64,000 nucleotides of DNA from Collybia mongolica (taxonomy: Eukaryota > Basidiomycota > Agaricomycetes > Agaricales > Clitocybaceae). Location: assembly GCA_013420905.1 (NCBI GenBank), contig JAAXNY010000005.1, positions 2,294,001 through 2,358,000 of the forward strand, read 5' to 3'. Shown in pieces: positions 34,550-45,702 of this stretch (positions within the stretch are counted from its first letter, which is position 1; every line of letters begins with the position of its first letter). The notes beneath the pieces were generated by a model. The model ran no database searches and was not told the DNA's origin. It was given only the letters and a program-made list of their open reading frames with translations. The position numbers and the translations under genes were made by a program.

Positions 34550-35563
34550 ATGTCTTCCCCCATCACCAACAACCTTTACATTGCCACCGCCACCCCTCTT
34601 AACACTCCTTCCGACACTCCTGTCGTCAACATTGGATCCCAAGAACGTCTCGAGATAGCTACGAGAATTATACGCAGTCAAAAATTCTTATCATGGTTCA
34701 TGAACGAAGAACACCGTGAAAGAATGATCCAAGCATTTAATCAACCACCGTATAACCAACTCATCAAATTAGTTGGGAAATATTTAGAGATTAGGGATAT
34801 GTTGTACACTCAAACTGCGGATATCAGCCGAGCACTAGACCAGGTCACTGACGAGCTGACAAACACACAAGAATTCCGAATTCTAGAAGACTTAATTCCC
34901 TTACTACAAGATGGAATTCGATTACCTACGTCCACGCCGTCGACACCTACGGAATCGACTACAGATATCTCGACAAGTGACAAAGAAACACAAACATCCC
35001 CTCCAATAACACCAACACCTTCAGCGCCCAACTCTCCTATTTATGAACCCGCACCATTACCAATTCCGCCTTTTCGCGAACCATCTCCTCCATCCTCGCA
35101 ACATTCCACCCCTGATCCAAACGACATGGTTCAAAACAAGGAAGTATTTAAATATCTAGAAGGACGAAAAGGTACAAAATCAGTCATAAAGAAGAAGAAA
35201 ACCCTCAAACCAATCAAATACACGATGAATGCTCTCAATCACGTTGGAAGTCGAGAGAAACCAATCGACCTCACGCAAGTAGAACGAGCAATCATTTACA
35301 AAAACGTGTTATGCTCTCGATGCCTTAACTTCGGACACTCATCAATACACTGCGAAAAACAATATTGTCCGATATGTTACAAACCGGCTCCAGGACATCA
35401 AAGAGACCAATGTCCTGAAAGACCAATAACTAGGACGGCAGGGTATCACCAAAGCTGGCGACGGGTTGGGGATGAATATGAAGATGTAGATGACGGAATT
35501 GACGACCCCTTTGACTTCCCAGAAGCCATTGCCAACATGTCGGGAGAGCCAATTGATTTCTAA
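34550..35563 (+). CDS. Gypsy-2 third ORF with two zinc knuckles
   Basis: The intact 337-residue ORF lies between pol and the 3' LTR, 52 bases after the pol stop. Residues about 30-120 look helical (LEIATRIIRSQKFLSWFMNEEHRERM, ISRALDQVTDELT). Residues 125-195 are a Pro/Ser/Thr-rich linker. A Lys-rich stretch (SVIKKKKTLKP) precedes two Cys/His motifs, CSRCLNFGHSSIHC and CPICYKPAPGHQRDQC. The tail is acidic. It resembles a gag-like nucleic-acid-binding protein, not an envelope: no signal peptide or membrane segment is visible. The function is unknown to me. Confidence 0.75.
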   Translation: MSSPITNNLYIATATPLNTPSDTPVVNIGSQERLEIATRIIRSQKFLSWFMNEEHRERMIQAFNQPPYNQLIKLVGKYLEIRDMLYTQTADISRALDQVTDELTNTQEFRILEDLIPLLQDGIRLPTSTPSTPTESTTDISTSDKETQTSPPITPTPSAPNSPIYEPAPLPIPPFREPSPPSSQHSTPDPNDMVQNKEVFKYLEGRKGTKSVIKKKKTLKPIKYTMNALNHVGSREKPIDLTQVERAIIYKNVLCSRCLNFGHSSIHCEKQYCPICYKPAPGHQRDQCPERPITRTAGYHQSWRRVGDEYEDVDDGIDDPFDFPEAIANMSGEPIDF

Positions 35564-35596
35564 AGCTGGGACGCTTTAGAGATAGAAGAGGGGTAA

Positions 35597-36060
35597 TGTT
35601 ACAAATTCCTCTACTTGTCCGGCATATCACTTCTTTTCCCTTTTCTTTTACTATCAGACGCTTATTGACCTTATCTTTGACATCCCCATATGCATTCTCT
35701 TTCCCATAGTTACTAAGCTTCCTTACTCATCTTCTCAGATAGCTTACTAACTCTTATCTATAACAAATAGCGTAAACAACGCTTATCGAACTACTACGTA
35801 TATATAGGGATACTTTAGTTAGTTAGCTCTTTAGCTTGACCTAGCTGAATTCACCTTATTCATCTATTCTCTTGACGCGAACTCGATCCTATCCGCCTTA
35901 CGAAGGGGATAGTGCATCTCTGATCAGATAAACTCGATAACCTGACTTTAGCCCTATTGAGGGAGTCAATAGACGTTGGACTTACAGAAGTCAATGGTCT
36001 AAGAACGAACGAACGACTCAGCATATTGATCTAGAGGATAAGGCCTAAACAGCCGTAACA
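35597..36060 (+). repeat. Gypsy-2 3' LTR (464 bp)
   Basis: The repeat is collinear with the 5' LTR; I find two C/T differences. The purine-rich stretch AGATAGAAGAGGGG just upstream is the likely polypurine tract for plus-strand priming. The GGACC duplication follows directly. Confidence 0.95.
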
Positions 36061-36065
36061 GGACC

Positions 36066-36282
36066 CATACCAGATGCTATTGGGGTGATACACTGAGGCA
36101 ATCAGACCAAATGAGACAATAGCTTTGCAGGAGCGTTGTTGTCAGCAGTATATCAGTCACGGCACTCAAACATCATGTTTGCTGGTGCTATGGCAGTAGC
36201 AGCAGCAACATATGAGTTGAATAACCCCACACAAACATATGCACCAATGCGCTCAAGTAAGCTATACAAGCATGCTCCCCAA
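36066..36282 (+). pseudogene. Gypsy-1 extra ORF, third piece
   Basis: The frame continues exactly from 27523 once Gypsy-2 and one GGACC copy are removed. It reads DAIGVIH and, after two TGA codons, FAGALLSAVYQSRHSNIMFAG and then an Ala-rich stretch. It ends with the 15-bp duplication of LINE-2 (36268-36282) and resumes in frame at 42616. Confidence 0.65.
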
Positions 36283-36397
36283 CCCCAGAACAAGCACCAC
36301 TGCTGGCGCTGCTGAAGCCCTCAATGCCAGTCATCAGATACACCCTGCCAGCTTATATCATATGTATTACATCTGAGCCATATAAGAAACTGTCCCA

Positions 36398-38341
36398 ATG
36401 AGACCAAAAATGACTACTCCTCTCAACCGAGGTAAAAATGCAACAAACAGCCAAACTACGGTGCATCGTGCCATGTCGGTATCTGGGCCAATGATGGCAT
36501 CGAAAGCTGAATTAAAGGATGCAGTTGGAGCAAATACAGATGTGAGGAACGCAAAAGATGCAAAGATGGTGCTTGAAGCAGGACAATACTTGATACCTGG
36601 TGTGCCTGTCACCCCAGCCCTCTTGGCCCTCATTCTCCTCCAGCTTGCACAATCTGTACCCAAGCCAGCCAGAAGATTGGCAGATGGCATTCATGCAATA
36701 TCCTTTCTTCTTGAGGAAATGACTGCAGACCTCGCTTCCGTGGTGATGGCCAAACTGAAAGTTTCATTCAAGGAAATCCAAGACGTGACAGAGGACATGA
36801 GCTGTGTGATGGATGGAATCAAGGATGCGACAGCAAAGAACCTCATTGTCATTGACAGCATATGTGAAGACCTAGGAGACCTATCAGAAAAAGTTACACA
36901 AGTCAGCTCCGAGCTCACTGACCAGCCGCCACAAGACCAGCAACCAACACCGACACCTACACCACCAAATAACACAATTCCCCCATGGCACGCAGTGGTG
37001 GTCATGCAAGGAAACACCAAATCCCGACAAATATACGTACAGACCAACCCAGGAATGGACGACAAAGGCCTCAAGGACCTCACTGAGAAAGAACTGGTAG
37101 CAAAGGCCCAAATCACTCTTGACCTCATGGGGCTTGGGGCAACCAATGCACCAGAAGGAACTGCTTTTGTTGGTGCAAAGAAGCTACGCACAGGAGTTAT
37201 TCAGTACCAGCTCAGCTCAGAGTCATCCACAGAATGGATACAGGATAAAGCAGTGATGGCAAGCTTCATGGAACACTTTGGAGGTATGTCCACTGTTTGT
37301 TCCCAGTTACGATACACAGTGGCAGAATTTGTTCTGGTGTTGTTCAACCCGGATGTCCAAGGAGCAAGAGATGTGGTAGAGCGCAATAGTGGTCTCCCCA
37401 TCGGAGCAATGGTACATGTGAAGTATATCAAAGCTCCCCACAATCATGATACAGCCCAAAAAGTGGCCCATGCAATTGTAGGTTATGCTGCATGTGAGAC
37501 TGCAAATCATGCAATTGAACACGGGTTATATGTGGATGGAAAACTTGTGCTCACACGCAAGCTTCTTCCTGAACCCAAGCGATGTTTGAAGTGCCAGACA
37601 ATGGGGACCAACCACATTGCGGCACAGTGTAAATCAATACATGATGTGTGTGCAAACTGTGCAGGGATGCATAGAACTGAAACCTGTGGTCTGAAGGACT
37701 GGCAGCAGTTTAAGTGCTCAAATTGCAATGGGGTTACAGGCCATGGTGCTGCTGATAGGCAGTGCCTGTACTTCCTGACACAACTAAAACGTCTACATGA
37801 CTGCATCCCAGATACCAAATACAAGTATTTCCCCACAAATGATCCAAAAACATGGGAGCTTGTTGGCCAATCCGACCTATACACAAATGATCAAGATGCA
37901 ACATGGCAAGGACAAGGAGGAAATTGGCAGGGGGGGTGGTTGCAAGTGCAGCATGGGAAGCAAAGGAAAGGGACAGGAAGATTAGCAGGAGGCCAGAGAG
38001 GAGAGGGTGGAGGTGGAAACGGGGGTGGAGTGAATGAGCGGCAGGGAGGAGGTAATTGGGGAGGACTGTGGGGAAGGACAGGGGGTGGGAAGGTGAAGGA
38101 AACGGGAAATACAAGATTCCAGGCTAATCGTGTACCAGACAATGGGTGGCCTGCAGCAGCAGTGCAGCCACCCATCGAAAAGTACTTTGTACCAGTCGAA
38201 GCAGATGGAACATGGGGAAATTTGCCAGCAACAGAGGGACCACCACCGATCAATAAAGAAGGCAAGCAAGAGGTAGAGCCAAGTAATCGATACATCCCGC
38301 TAGAATTCCCTAAATTGTCCACAACCTGTGCCAATGCCTGA
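36398..38341 (+). CDS. LINE-2 ORF1 (RNA-binding, zinc knuckles)
   Basis: The 647-residue open frame encodes a gag-like ORF1 protein. Residues about 100-180 have a heptad-rich region (VVMAKLKVSFKEIQDVTEDM, LSEKVTQVSSELT) that suggests a coiled coil. A Pro/Thr linker follows and then a conserved middle domain. Three Cys/His knuckles follow near residues 395-450: CLKCQTMGTNHIAAQC, CANCAGMHRTETC and CSNCNGVTGH...C. The tail is Gly/Gln-rich (WQGQGGNWQGGW). Knuckled ORF1 proteins of this size are typical of Tad-like fungal LINEs. Confidence 0.85.
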   Translation: MRPKMTTPLNRGKNATNSQTTVHRAMSVSGPMMASKAELKDAVGANTDVRNAKDAKMVLEAGQYLIPGVPVTPALLALILLQLAQSVPKPARRLADGIHAISFLLEEMTADLASVVMAKLKVSFKEIQDVTEDMSCVMDGIKDATAKNLIVIDSICEDLGDLSEKVTQVSSELTDQPPQDQQPTPTPTPPNNTIPPWHAVVVMQGNTKSRQIYVQTNPGMDDKGLKDLTEKELVAKAQITLDLMGLGATNAPEGTAFVGAKKLRTGVIQYQLSSESSTEWIQDKAVMASFMEHFGGMSTVCSQLRYTVAEFVLVLFNPDVQGARDVVERNSGLPIGAMVHVKYIKAPHNHDTAQKVAHAIVGYAACETANHAIEHGLYVDGKLVLTRKLLPEPKRCLKCQTMGTNHIAAQCKSIHDVCANCAGMHRTETCGLKDWQQFKCSNCNGVTGHGAADRQCLYFLTQLKRLHDCIPDTKYKYFPTNDPKTWELVGQSDLYTNDQDATWQGQGGNWQGGWLQVQHGKQRKGTGRLAGGQRGEGGGGNGGGVNERQGGGNWGGLWGRTGGGKVKETGNTRFQANRVPDNGWPAAAVQPPIEKYFVPVEADGTWGNLPATEGPPPINKEGKQEVEPSNRYIPLEFPKLSTTCANA

Positions 38342-38369
38342 TATGCCAGATGAACAACCTGAAACAACA

Positions 38370-41300
38370 CCAATGGTGAACCTTTGAATATGGCAACAAA
38401 ATATCAATAAATCTCTCAAAGGCCAATCCGACCTTCTTGTATCATTAAAAACAGACTACGACATATGTCTCATACAAGAGCCATACATCAACTTCAAAGG
38501 AAAAACACAAGTGAACCCTCACTGGAGTGTCATATACATACCTGGAGACCCACAATGCTAACCACAAAGCCACCTGCTCCATCATCCTTGTCAGCACATG
38601 CCTCAAGTCAGACTTGTGGATCCACATACCATTTGCCTCACCTGATGTGACAGGAATCCAATTGGTGGGGGACTTTGGGACCCTCTGATTATTCAACATC
38701 TACAATGACTGTAACCACAATAACAGCCTCATGCACCTATCGAGCTTCCTGTGTAACCCACAAAACCACATCCACCCCCAGGCACCACTACACAACATGT
38801 GGATGGGCGACTTCAACTGCCACCACCCACTCTAGGATGAGCCGCACAATGAGCACCTCTTCACCTGAAGAAACCTCAACCTCACCCAACCACTGCTGGA
38901 CCTGATTGGGAGGCACAGCATGAAAATGGCACTCCCCCCAGGGATCCCTACCCTGAAGGCATTTGGTACAGGGAACCACACATGGGTGGATAATGTATTC
39001 TGCTCAGAGGACATTCTTGACAACATAATTCAATGCAATACTGGTGACACCCATCCACAAAAAACTGACCACTATCCCATCATTACAACTCTAGACATTG
39101 GCCCACCCATTATGGAATTCGCACCATGATGCAACTTCCACATGACTAAATGGCCTGAGTTCATGAAACTCTTGAAGGAGAACATTGACAAACTTCCAGA
39201 GCCAGAGGAGCTCTGGACATGTGAATCTTTCGAGGAGCGTCACATGGCTCTCAATGAAGCAATCCAAAATGCCATTGATACACATGTACCCCTCACAAAG
39301 CCCAGTCCGTTTACGAAGCGTTGGTGGTCTTCAGACCTTGCAGCTGCCAAGAAAGCTACAAAAAAACTTGCGTCAAAATCCAAGCGCTACCGCCCAAACA
39401 CAGAACACCCCATCCATGAGCAATATCAGCATCAGCATAATGACTACTCAGAAATGATCCGAACTGTGAAGATTGAGCACTGGGCAGCATGGCTAGAGGG
39501 ACTGGATGAGTCAAGCATTTGGTCAGCAAGTCAGTTGGTCACTGGACCTGATACAGATGGCGGAAGGACCAGAGTACCCACACTCCAGGTGAAAGATCCT
39601 GTCACAAAACAGGTAGTGCATGAAGCAGTAGATAACAAGAGCAAGGGAAAGCTCTTCTTTGAAACCTTCTTCCCACTGCAGCCTGCAGAATCATCAGTCC
39701 CACCCAATCCCGAATATCCACCACCCAAATGGGACTTTCAGAACATCACAGACGAGCAGATCCACCAAAGTATCAGAAAGATGAAGCCATACAAAGCCAC
39801 CTGCTCTGGTACAGTACCCAATTGTGTGTTTACCCATGCATGGGAACTGCTTGTCCCACATCTTGGTCCATTATACCGTGCTACACACAACTTAAAACAC
39901 TACCCTGATGACTAGGCACTCATGGAAACCCTTGTGATGAAGAAGCCTGGACGTCCGGACTACTCTGCTCCATCAGCATGGCGCCCAATTGTCCTATTGT
40001 GTGGCATGGCATGCCTGCTCAACTGCTGCCACACAGAGGATGTAACAGTGATGTGCAAAAAGTTAAACATACTTCCTGCCAACCATTTTGGGGCACGACC
40101 TGGGAGAACCACCACTGACTCCATTCACCTTCTTGTTAAGATCATCAAAGATGCATGGCAAAAGCAATGGGTAGCATCAGTCCTCTTCCTTGATGTCAAA
40201 GGTGCATTCCCAAGTGTGGCAATTGACCGTCTCATTCATAACATGAGGCTTCGAGGCATACCCAAACAATACACAGAATGGATGGAACATTGCTTGGGAA
40301 GCCGACAAACAACACTGCTATTCAACAACCACTGCTCAGCTAGATTTAATATTAACAATGGCCTCAACCAAGGTGACCCCTTCTCAGGCATATGCTACCT
40401 CATATACAATGCCGATTTGCTGGATATACCTGTGCTATGCCTTGGTGAATGGATACTCTTATTTGTTGATGATGCTGCTGTGATAGTTGTAGGATGGGAT
40501 TTCAAGGAAACACACGCAGCACTCAGAGCCATCATGACACGGCTTGGAGGGATCTTTGAGTGGGCAATCAACCACAACTACAAATTCAGGCTTGACAAGT
40601 TCCAACTGGTTGATGCCACATGCCAGTGCATCCCACACACTTTCATTCACCAAAAGACTGTCCCCATGCCACAAACTACATTAATCCTCAATGGCCACTG
40701 CATAGAATCAAAGCCAGCTGTGAAATTTTTGGGGGTTATGATTGACAACACACTTAACTGGAAAGCCCAGTGTGCATCAGCACTTGCAAGAGGACAGGAC
40801 TGGATTGTCCAGTTTGGGCGCCTAGCAAAGGCCTCCCAAGGTGCATCAGCATGGTACGTGCGCCAACTGTACCTCTCAATTGCTGTACCACGTATGCTGT
40901 ATGGTGCCGACATCTTCCTCACCTGACACAACCACATCTCCCCCAACAAACCAGATGCTCAAAAGAGTGGACAAGCTATCATCAACAAGCTTGCAGGAAT
41001 CCAACGATGTGCAGCTATGTATCATGATCACAGGTGTCATGCGAACAACACCCACTGACACACTGAACACATTAGCAAACCTCCTCCCCTTCCACTTGTT
41101 AGTCAACAAACACTGCCACTGAGCCGCACTATGCCTTGCCACTCTCCCCAAGCAGCACCCCCTATACACACCAGTCTGGATGGCTGCTAAGCATCCCAAC
41201 ATCACCCATGCATCACCCCTCCACTGACTCATGGGGACATACAAAATCTGACCAGAGTGCATGGAAAAGATTGACTCAGTACGACAGTCCAACAAATGGA

Positions 41301-42328
41301 CATCACCATTTACAATCACAATTGCAGAAATGAGAGAAGAGGCAGTAGAAGAGGACAAGAAGGATAGAAGAAATGTGAAGGTATACACAGATGAATCAGG
41401 GATAGGAGGAAAGATTGGAGCAGCAGCAGTGCTATACAGAGCAGGGAGGGTATCAAGTGTTATGAGGTACAGACTGGGGTCAGCAAAGCATCACACAGTT
41501 TATGAAGGCGAGTGCATTGGGGTCCTAATGGGCTTGAAGCTAATTGAGAGGGAAGAAAATGTCTGAGCTATGACATTTGGCATTGACAACCATGCTGCCA
41601 TCACTTCGATGAACTCCATCAAACCTACCCCAGGTCACTACATACTTGACAAAATTCACACACAATACCATGATGCACGAACACTCCACAATTGCAACTT
41701 ACAAGCTAACTTACGTTGGATGCCAGGACACGAGGGAATAATAGGGAATGAAAGAGCAGACAAGGAGGCTAAGGAAGCAGTGATAAAGGGGAGCAGTATC
41801 AGGAGGCAACTACCAGAGTTAATGTGGACACAACTACCATGGAGCAAATCGGTGGTGAAGCAGGCATACACAACGACACTTAAAACAAGGGCAAAAAAGA
41901 TCTGGGCATCATCAAAACACTACAAAAAACTCAAACATACAGATCCCACAGCACTGTCAAGCAAATACTACATGATGATTGCAAAAATCCCATGAAAACA
42001 TGGCAGTATCCTCACGCAGTTGAGGACTGAACACATACCACTCACCCACCATCTACACCGCATCAGCAAAGCAGACTCACCCACATGCCCATGCTGCCAC
42101 AGACATAACAAAACAGTAGCCCACTACCTACTTCACTGCCCTGCACACCAAAATGCCAGAGACACACTTCGGGTCACAATCGGGCAAGATGCATGCAACA
42201 TTGCGAAGCTATTATCCCAGAAGGACCTCTTCCCCATGTTATTCACATTCATTGCAAGCTCCAGCCGTTTCCAATCTGTGTATGGTGACCTCACACTCCC
42301 TCCACCTCCTCCAGAGGATCAATCCTAA
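38370..42328 (+). pseudogene. LINE-2 ORF2 remnant (EN-RT-RNase H-zinc finger)
   Basis: The endonuclease starts near 38390 (QNINKSLKGQSDL, YDICLIQEPYINFKGK) but is broken by stops and frame changes until DHYPIITTLDIG near 39070. The linker and RT run from 39142 to 40926 in one frame with a single TAG at 39913: RTTTDSIHLL, LFLDVKGAFPSV, NQGDPFSGICYLIYNADL and the catalytic FVDD at about 40461. RNase H is at 41261-41900 (KVYTDESGIGG, HHTVYEGECIG, RWMPGHEGIIGNERADKEA) with a TGA at about 41564. The C-terminal finger CPCCHRHNKTVAHYLLHC is in 42020-42328. Confidence 0.9.
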
Positions 42329-42615
42329 AACCGTGCACACCAACCAACCCATTATGCCACTCCCACTTGGTCTCTCTCTTTTCCTATCATAAACCTTATA
42401 CCCTTACCCTACTAATTCACTGTCAATTATTGCACATACTGCACTTTTGGGGGTGCTATGCACTGCCAAAAGCCGATCCTTAGTTCACTCAACAAGCACC
42501 AGAGTCCCTTAGATATAGTAGGATAGCCACACATGTATATTCTCTTCCATATGGTTTGCCACAACAGAGAATAAATTGGAATCAAAAAAAAAAAAAAAAA
42601 AAGCATGCTCCCCAA

Positions 42616-43869
42616 GGATTTCCAATGAACCAACAAGAGGTTAAAAGACTTTTCTCAATGGTTCAGAATACATACAACCACTGCAAGGATTGCCTCAAAG
42701 GATACCTCCTTGTAGAAGAATTCTACCGGGTGTCGCGATCGTTTGTGGATACCCAGTGTGACCGGGCAATGAATTTGGTGGTTAACAACCCCTTGTTTCA
42801 CCCTCAAATGCTTCCATCCTTGGCTGAGGAGAGCCAGCACCTCTTACTGAAACATCCTATTCTGCGTGATACAAGCTTTTGAACTGCAGGAAAGACATCT
42901 CAAACGAAAGGAATGGGACTCCCGTCACCATCAGTAGTTGATATGTTTAACCTTATTGAGTGGGCTTGGTACATTGCCAATTACCATTGCCCTGGTAATG
43001 GCAATCTGATTCATGGTATTGCAATGAACCATGCATTCCATGTGGAGTTACAGTCAGTATTTGGGTACCTACTTATGAGGAGTATGTGCCCTATCACATT
43101 GCTCACTCATCTTGCATGGACACATCAGGTAGCTTGTGTAGTGGCATGACCCCAAGCATACCGTGAAGCAGTTATGGCTTGGGAAAATCAGCACCCTGAT
43201 GAACAGTTCTCTGATGTGAATCCCACCTCGATTACTCTATGCCGAACTGAACTTACCAATGAAACTGCTGCAAATGCCTCAGCAGAAATGGTCATCAAGA
43301 CAATGATTCATAACCGCATTCTGCCAGCATGGGTTGATCATGCTTATGTCTGGGGAATGATGTATGTGAGACAGCATCATGTAGCAGGGAGTTTGAATGA
43401 CAACCTGCTTAATGTTACAGACATGGATCACCAAAATCGCCTGGCAATTCATGGGGTGCCTCCACTGATCACTCAATGGGATGGCTGGTACTACCCTACA
43501 CCACATGACCTCATGTGCATTCAGGCGTTTGTCAAATCAGAAGAAAGCAAAAATGTTCTATTGCTCAACCACCCTGACTGGTTATGGATCAGTGAATCAC
43601 CACTTGAACCATACCACCAGTGCCAACTCCCCGATATGATGGACCAGTCTTCTCATGTTGTTGTGGGATCCTCTATGGGTCCTGGTACTATGGAACATGC
43701 ACCCTCATTTGATCATAATAGAGACAGCAGTTGTGCAGTATCCACAGAGTACTCAGGTCAGGAAGCCCGATATAATAATTTGGCTTTCCCCAGTGAGTGC
43801 AAACAACAAGAACTGTCCAATGTGGATATGGCTACCAGCAACAATGCAACTGCGATGCCATCGTTGTGA
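42616..43869 (+). pseudogene. Gypsy-1 extra ORF, 3' piece (globular part)
   Basis: This 418-codon piece stays in one frame and is broken only by TGA at 42880 and 43147, where CGA would read Arg. It contains NQQEVKRLFSMVQNTYNHC, LVEEFYRVSRSFVD, WAWYIANYHCPGNGNLIHG, SVFGYLLMRSMCP, LPAWVDHAYVWGMMYV and WDGWYYPTPHDLMCIQAF. It is Trp/Tyr-rich and looks like a folded domain. I recall similar unnamed proteins being common in agaricomycete genomes but cannot confirm that here. The last stop is at 43867, shortly before the LINE-3 insertion. Confidence 0.65.
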
Positions 43870-43912
43870 AACCACTATGCTTGTTATCAAAATTTGGACA
43901 CTATCAACTCGC

Positions 43913-45426
43913 GCTGCCTCATCAACGGGAACCACAAGTTCTCCATCAAGACCCTTAACATCCGCAACCCGAGCCACAGGCTCAGGAAGCTCGTATCTCC
44001 TGTTGTAGAGGCCTGGTCTAACCTTGGCCTCTCCTCCTTGGACTTGGACCCTGTCCACCCTCTCAATCAACCAGGCATGCATCCCAAGGACTTGTTCCCT
44101 GGCCACATTGTCTGCAATATTGTCACACTCCCACCCAAGGGGAGTGACCACCACAAGGATTTCATGAAAGGCCACACCACATTGCTGAAGAGCACTGTTG
44201 ACATGGCCTCCCATTCCCCCTAGAGTATCTGCATCATCACTGATGCATCTACTCCCCCCCCTCCCATGCACTCAGTTGCGGTCTACCGCGTCTGGCATGC
44301 CAGGGACCTATACAAGGACTGGTATGCTACTGGCCTCTCTACGTCTGATGACACCAAGCTGCGAGCAGTTGCGGAGGGCATCCGACAGGCCTCTGACATT
44401 GGACTAGAGGACATCCATGATGTCCACATCTTCTCCGATTCCACCAATGCCCTCCGGCATTCCCTTGATGCATCTCACCATTCAGGTCAGGCATCTGCCC
44501 TCAAAGTGTGTGAGGTGCTGCTGCCTTGGCTGCGGCTCCACACCATTCACAAGATCCACCTCCACCACATCACGGATGGAGTGGATATTGAAGACCACCA
44601 ACTGGCACACATCAGTGCCGTCTCGACTTGCGTTGAGGCAGGCAGGGTGCCCATTATCTCTGCTGACTTTATGCAACACAAGGCAGTGACCTGTATGCTC
44701 AACGGCTGGAAATCTCTCTTCCAGTCCAAGAAGTATATAGGCTCCAACTTCTTGATGCTCTATGCAAAAAAAGACACCCCACTCACCAACCCACATAAAC
44801 AGTGGGCCATGGATGCACAAGACTGGTCACAGCCATGCTCTGACCGCATGCATGGTGCAATGCACCACCAGACATGCCCCAATTGGGGCATTCCAATCCC
44901 GATTCTTCAAAGAGGAGTCTTTCGCCTGTAGGTGTGGTGTCCTTATGGAAACCATGCAACACGTCCTCTATGACTGTCCACGCCATGGATGGGAAGACAA
45001 ACCCAGTCGGCAACTGTGCTATGCGTGGTTGGTTAACTTCCTCTCGGAGAACAAGAGTGCATTTGTGTTCAATGTTCCCTAGTTCTAAGCAGGCTAGGGG
45101 CAGTACTCAGTGTTCTGAGTGATGGCTATAGGGTGCTCCCTGCCTGAACATGTGAACCTGGATAATTGGTGGACTTGAAGCCACCACCTGCTGCAGGGCA
45201 CCGCAGCAGGGGGCCCACCCCCTGGCGTAGATTGGCCCTTCCAGCCTGTGTACACTGAGCTCCGGCTCCATTCACTAGTCCGACTCTGGTTGGGCAAGCA
45301 CCCTAGCTTCACAGCGCTTTGTCTTCTGCCCCCCCTCCCTCCCTCCCCAATTACTACTTGTAGTGACCAGCACATGTATTATGTATGGCTGGTATATAAA
45401 ATGATGAACTAAAAATAATAAAAAAA
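43913..45426 (+). pseudogene. LINE-3: 5'-truncated LINE (RT end, RNase H, finger)
   Basis: A 16-bp duplication with one mismatch (GACACTATCAACTCGC at 43897-43912, GACACTATCTACTCGC at 45427-45442) flanks the piece, which ends in an A-rich tail (AATAATAAAAAAA). It encodes the end of a LINE polyprotein: a conserved region with MHPKDLFPGHIVCNIVTLP, an RNase H-like domain (ICIITDAST, VHIFSDSTNALRHSL) and a C-terminal finger CRCGVLMETMQHVLYDCPRH. Stops and one frame change occur. It is a different lineage from LINE-1 and LINE-2 by sequence. Confidence 0.8.
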
Positions 45427-45506
45427 GACACTATCTACTCGCAGGTTATTCATGAGACATGAATCCTGCTTGTCAACTTTGGTGAAAATTACCTGTGAGG
45501 CAATCT

Positions 45507-45702
45507 CAAGTGGGGGTGTGTAACGGGAAAATGGTGTTGTTTGGCAGCACCTTTTGGCACTGCCTAACTTGGATGATTATCATTACCTAAGACCAGAACC
45601 TTACTATTACCCACTACATGTATGCTCGCAGAATGCCTATAAATTGGTCAGACTCTGTTGTGTGCCTTGTGAGTAACCAAGGTCTCATAACTAACTGTTA
45701 CA
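45507..45702 (+). repeat. Gypsy-1 polypurine tract and 3' LTR
   Basis: The tract AAGTGGGGGTG lies directly before TGTAACGGG, the start of the 184-bp 3' LTR (45519-45702). The LTR ends CTGTTACA and is followed by the CTTTT duplication. This shows that the LTR at 15256 and this one belong to the same insertion event. Confidence 0.95.

Larger units (their letters stand above)
27524..36060 (+). mobile_element. Gypsy-2: young Ty3/Gypsy chromovirus
   Basis: Two 464-bp LTRs (TGTTACA...CGTAACA) and the 5-bp duplication GGACC (27519-27523, 36061-36065) define an 8.5-kb insertion into Gypsy-1. Without Tc1 copy C it is about 6.9 kb. Content: gag, pol (PR, RT, RNase H, IN, chromodomain) and a third ORF. 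I count two differences between the LTRs over 464 bp, so insertion was recent. Only two lesions are seen: the Tc1 insertion and one TGA in the integrase. Confidence 0.95.
36283..42600 (+). mobile_element. LINE-2: full-length Tad-like LINE (about 6.3 kb)
   Basis: The 15-bp duplication AAGCATGCTCCCCAA (36268-36282 and 42601-42615) flanks the element, and it ends in an A-run (about 42584-42602). A 5' UTR of about 115 bp, ORF1, a decayed ORF2 and a 3' UTR are all present, so it is full length. It lies in sense orientation in the extra ORF of Gypsy-1. ORF2 carries several stops, so it is inactive. Confidence 0.95.
15256..45702 (+). mobile_element. Gypsy-1: Ty3/Gypsy chromovirus, nested and decayed
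   Basis: Two 184-bp LTRs (TG...CA) enclose the element, and the 5-bp duplication CTTTT flanks it (15251-15255 and 45703-45707), so the whole 30.4 kb is one insertion that later swelled. Taking out the four later insertions leaves about 11.3 kb. The order is LTR, gag, protease, RT, RNase H, integrase, chromodomain, a long extra ORF, polypurine tract, LTR. The host sequence is LINE-1. The LTRs differ at 15 of 184 positions, and gag and pol are full of stops, so the copy is old and inactive. Confidence 0.95.

Noticed and set aside
15256..45702. The 30-kb LTR-flanked interval as one giant retrotransposon with cargo
   Set aside because: Internal LTR pairs, target duplications and A-tails show that the extra length is later insertions; the original element was about 11.3 kb.
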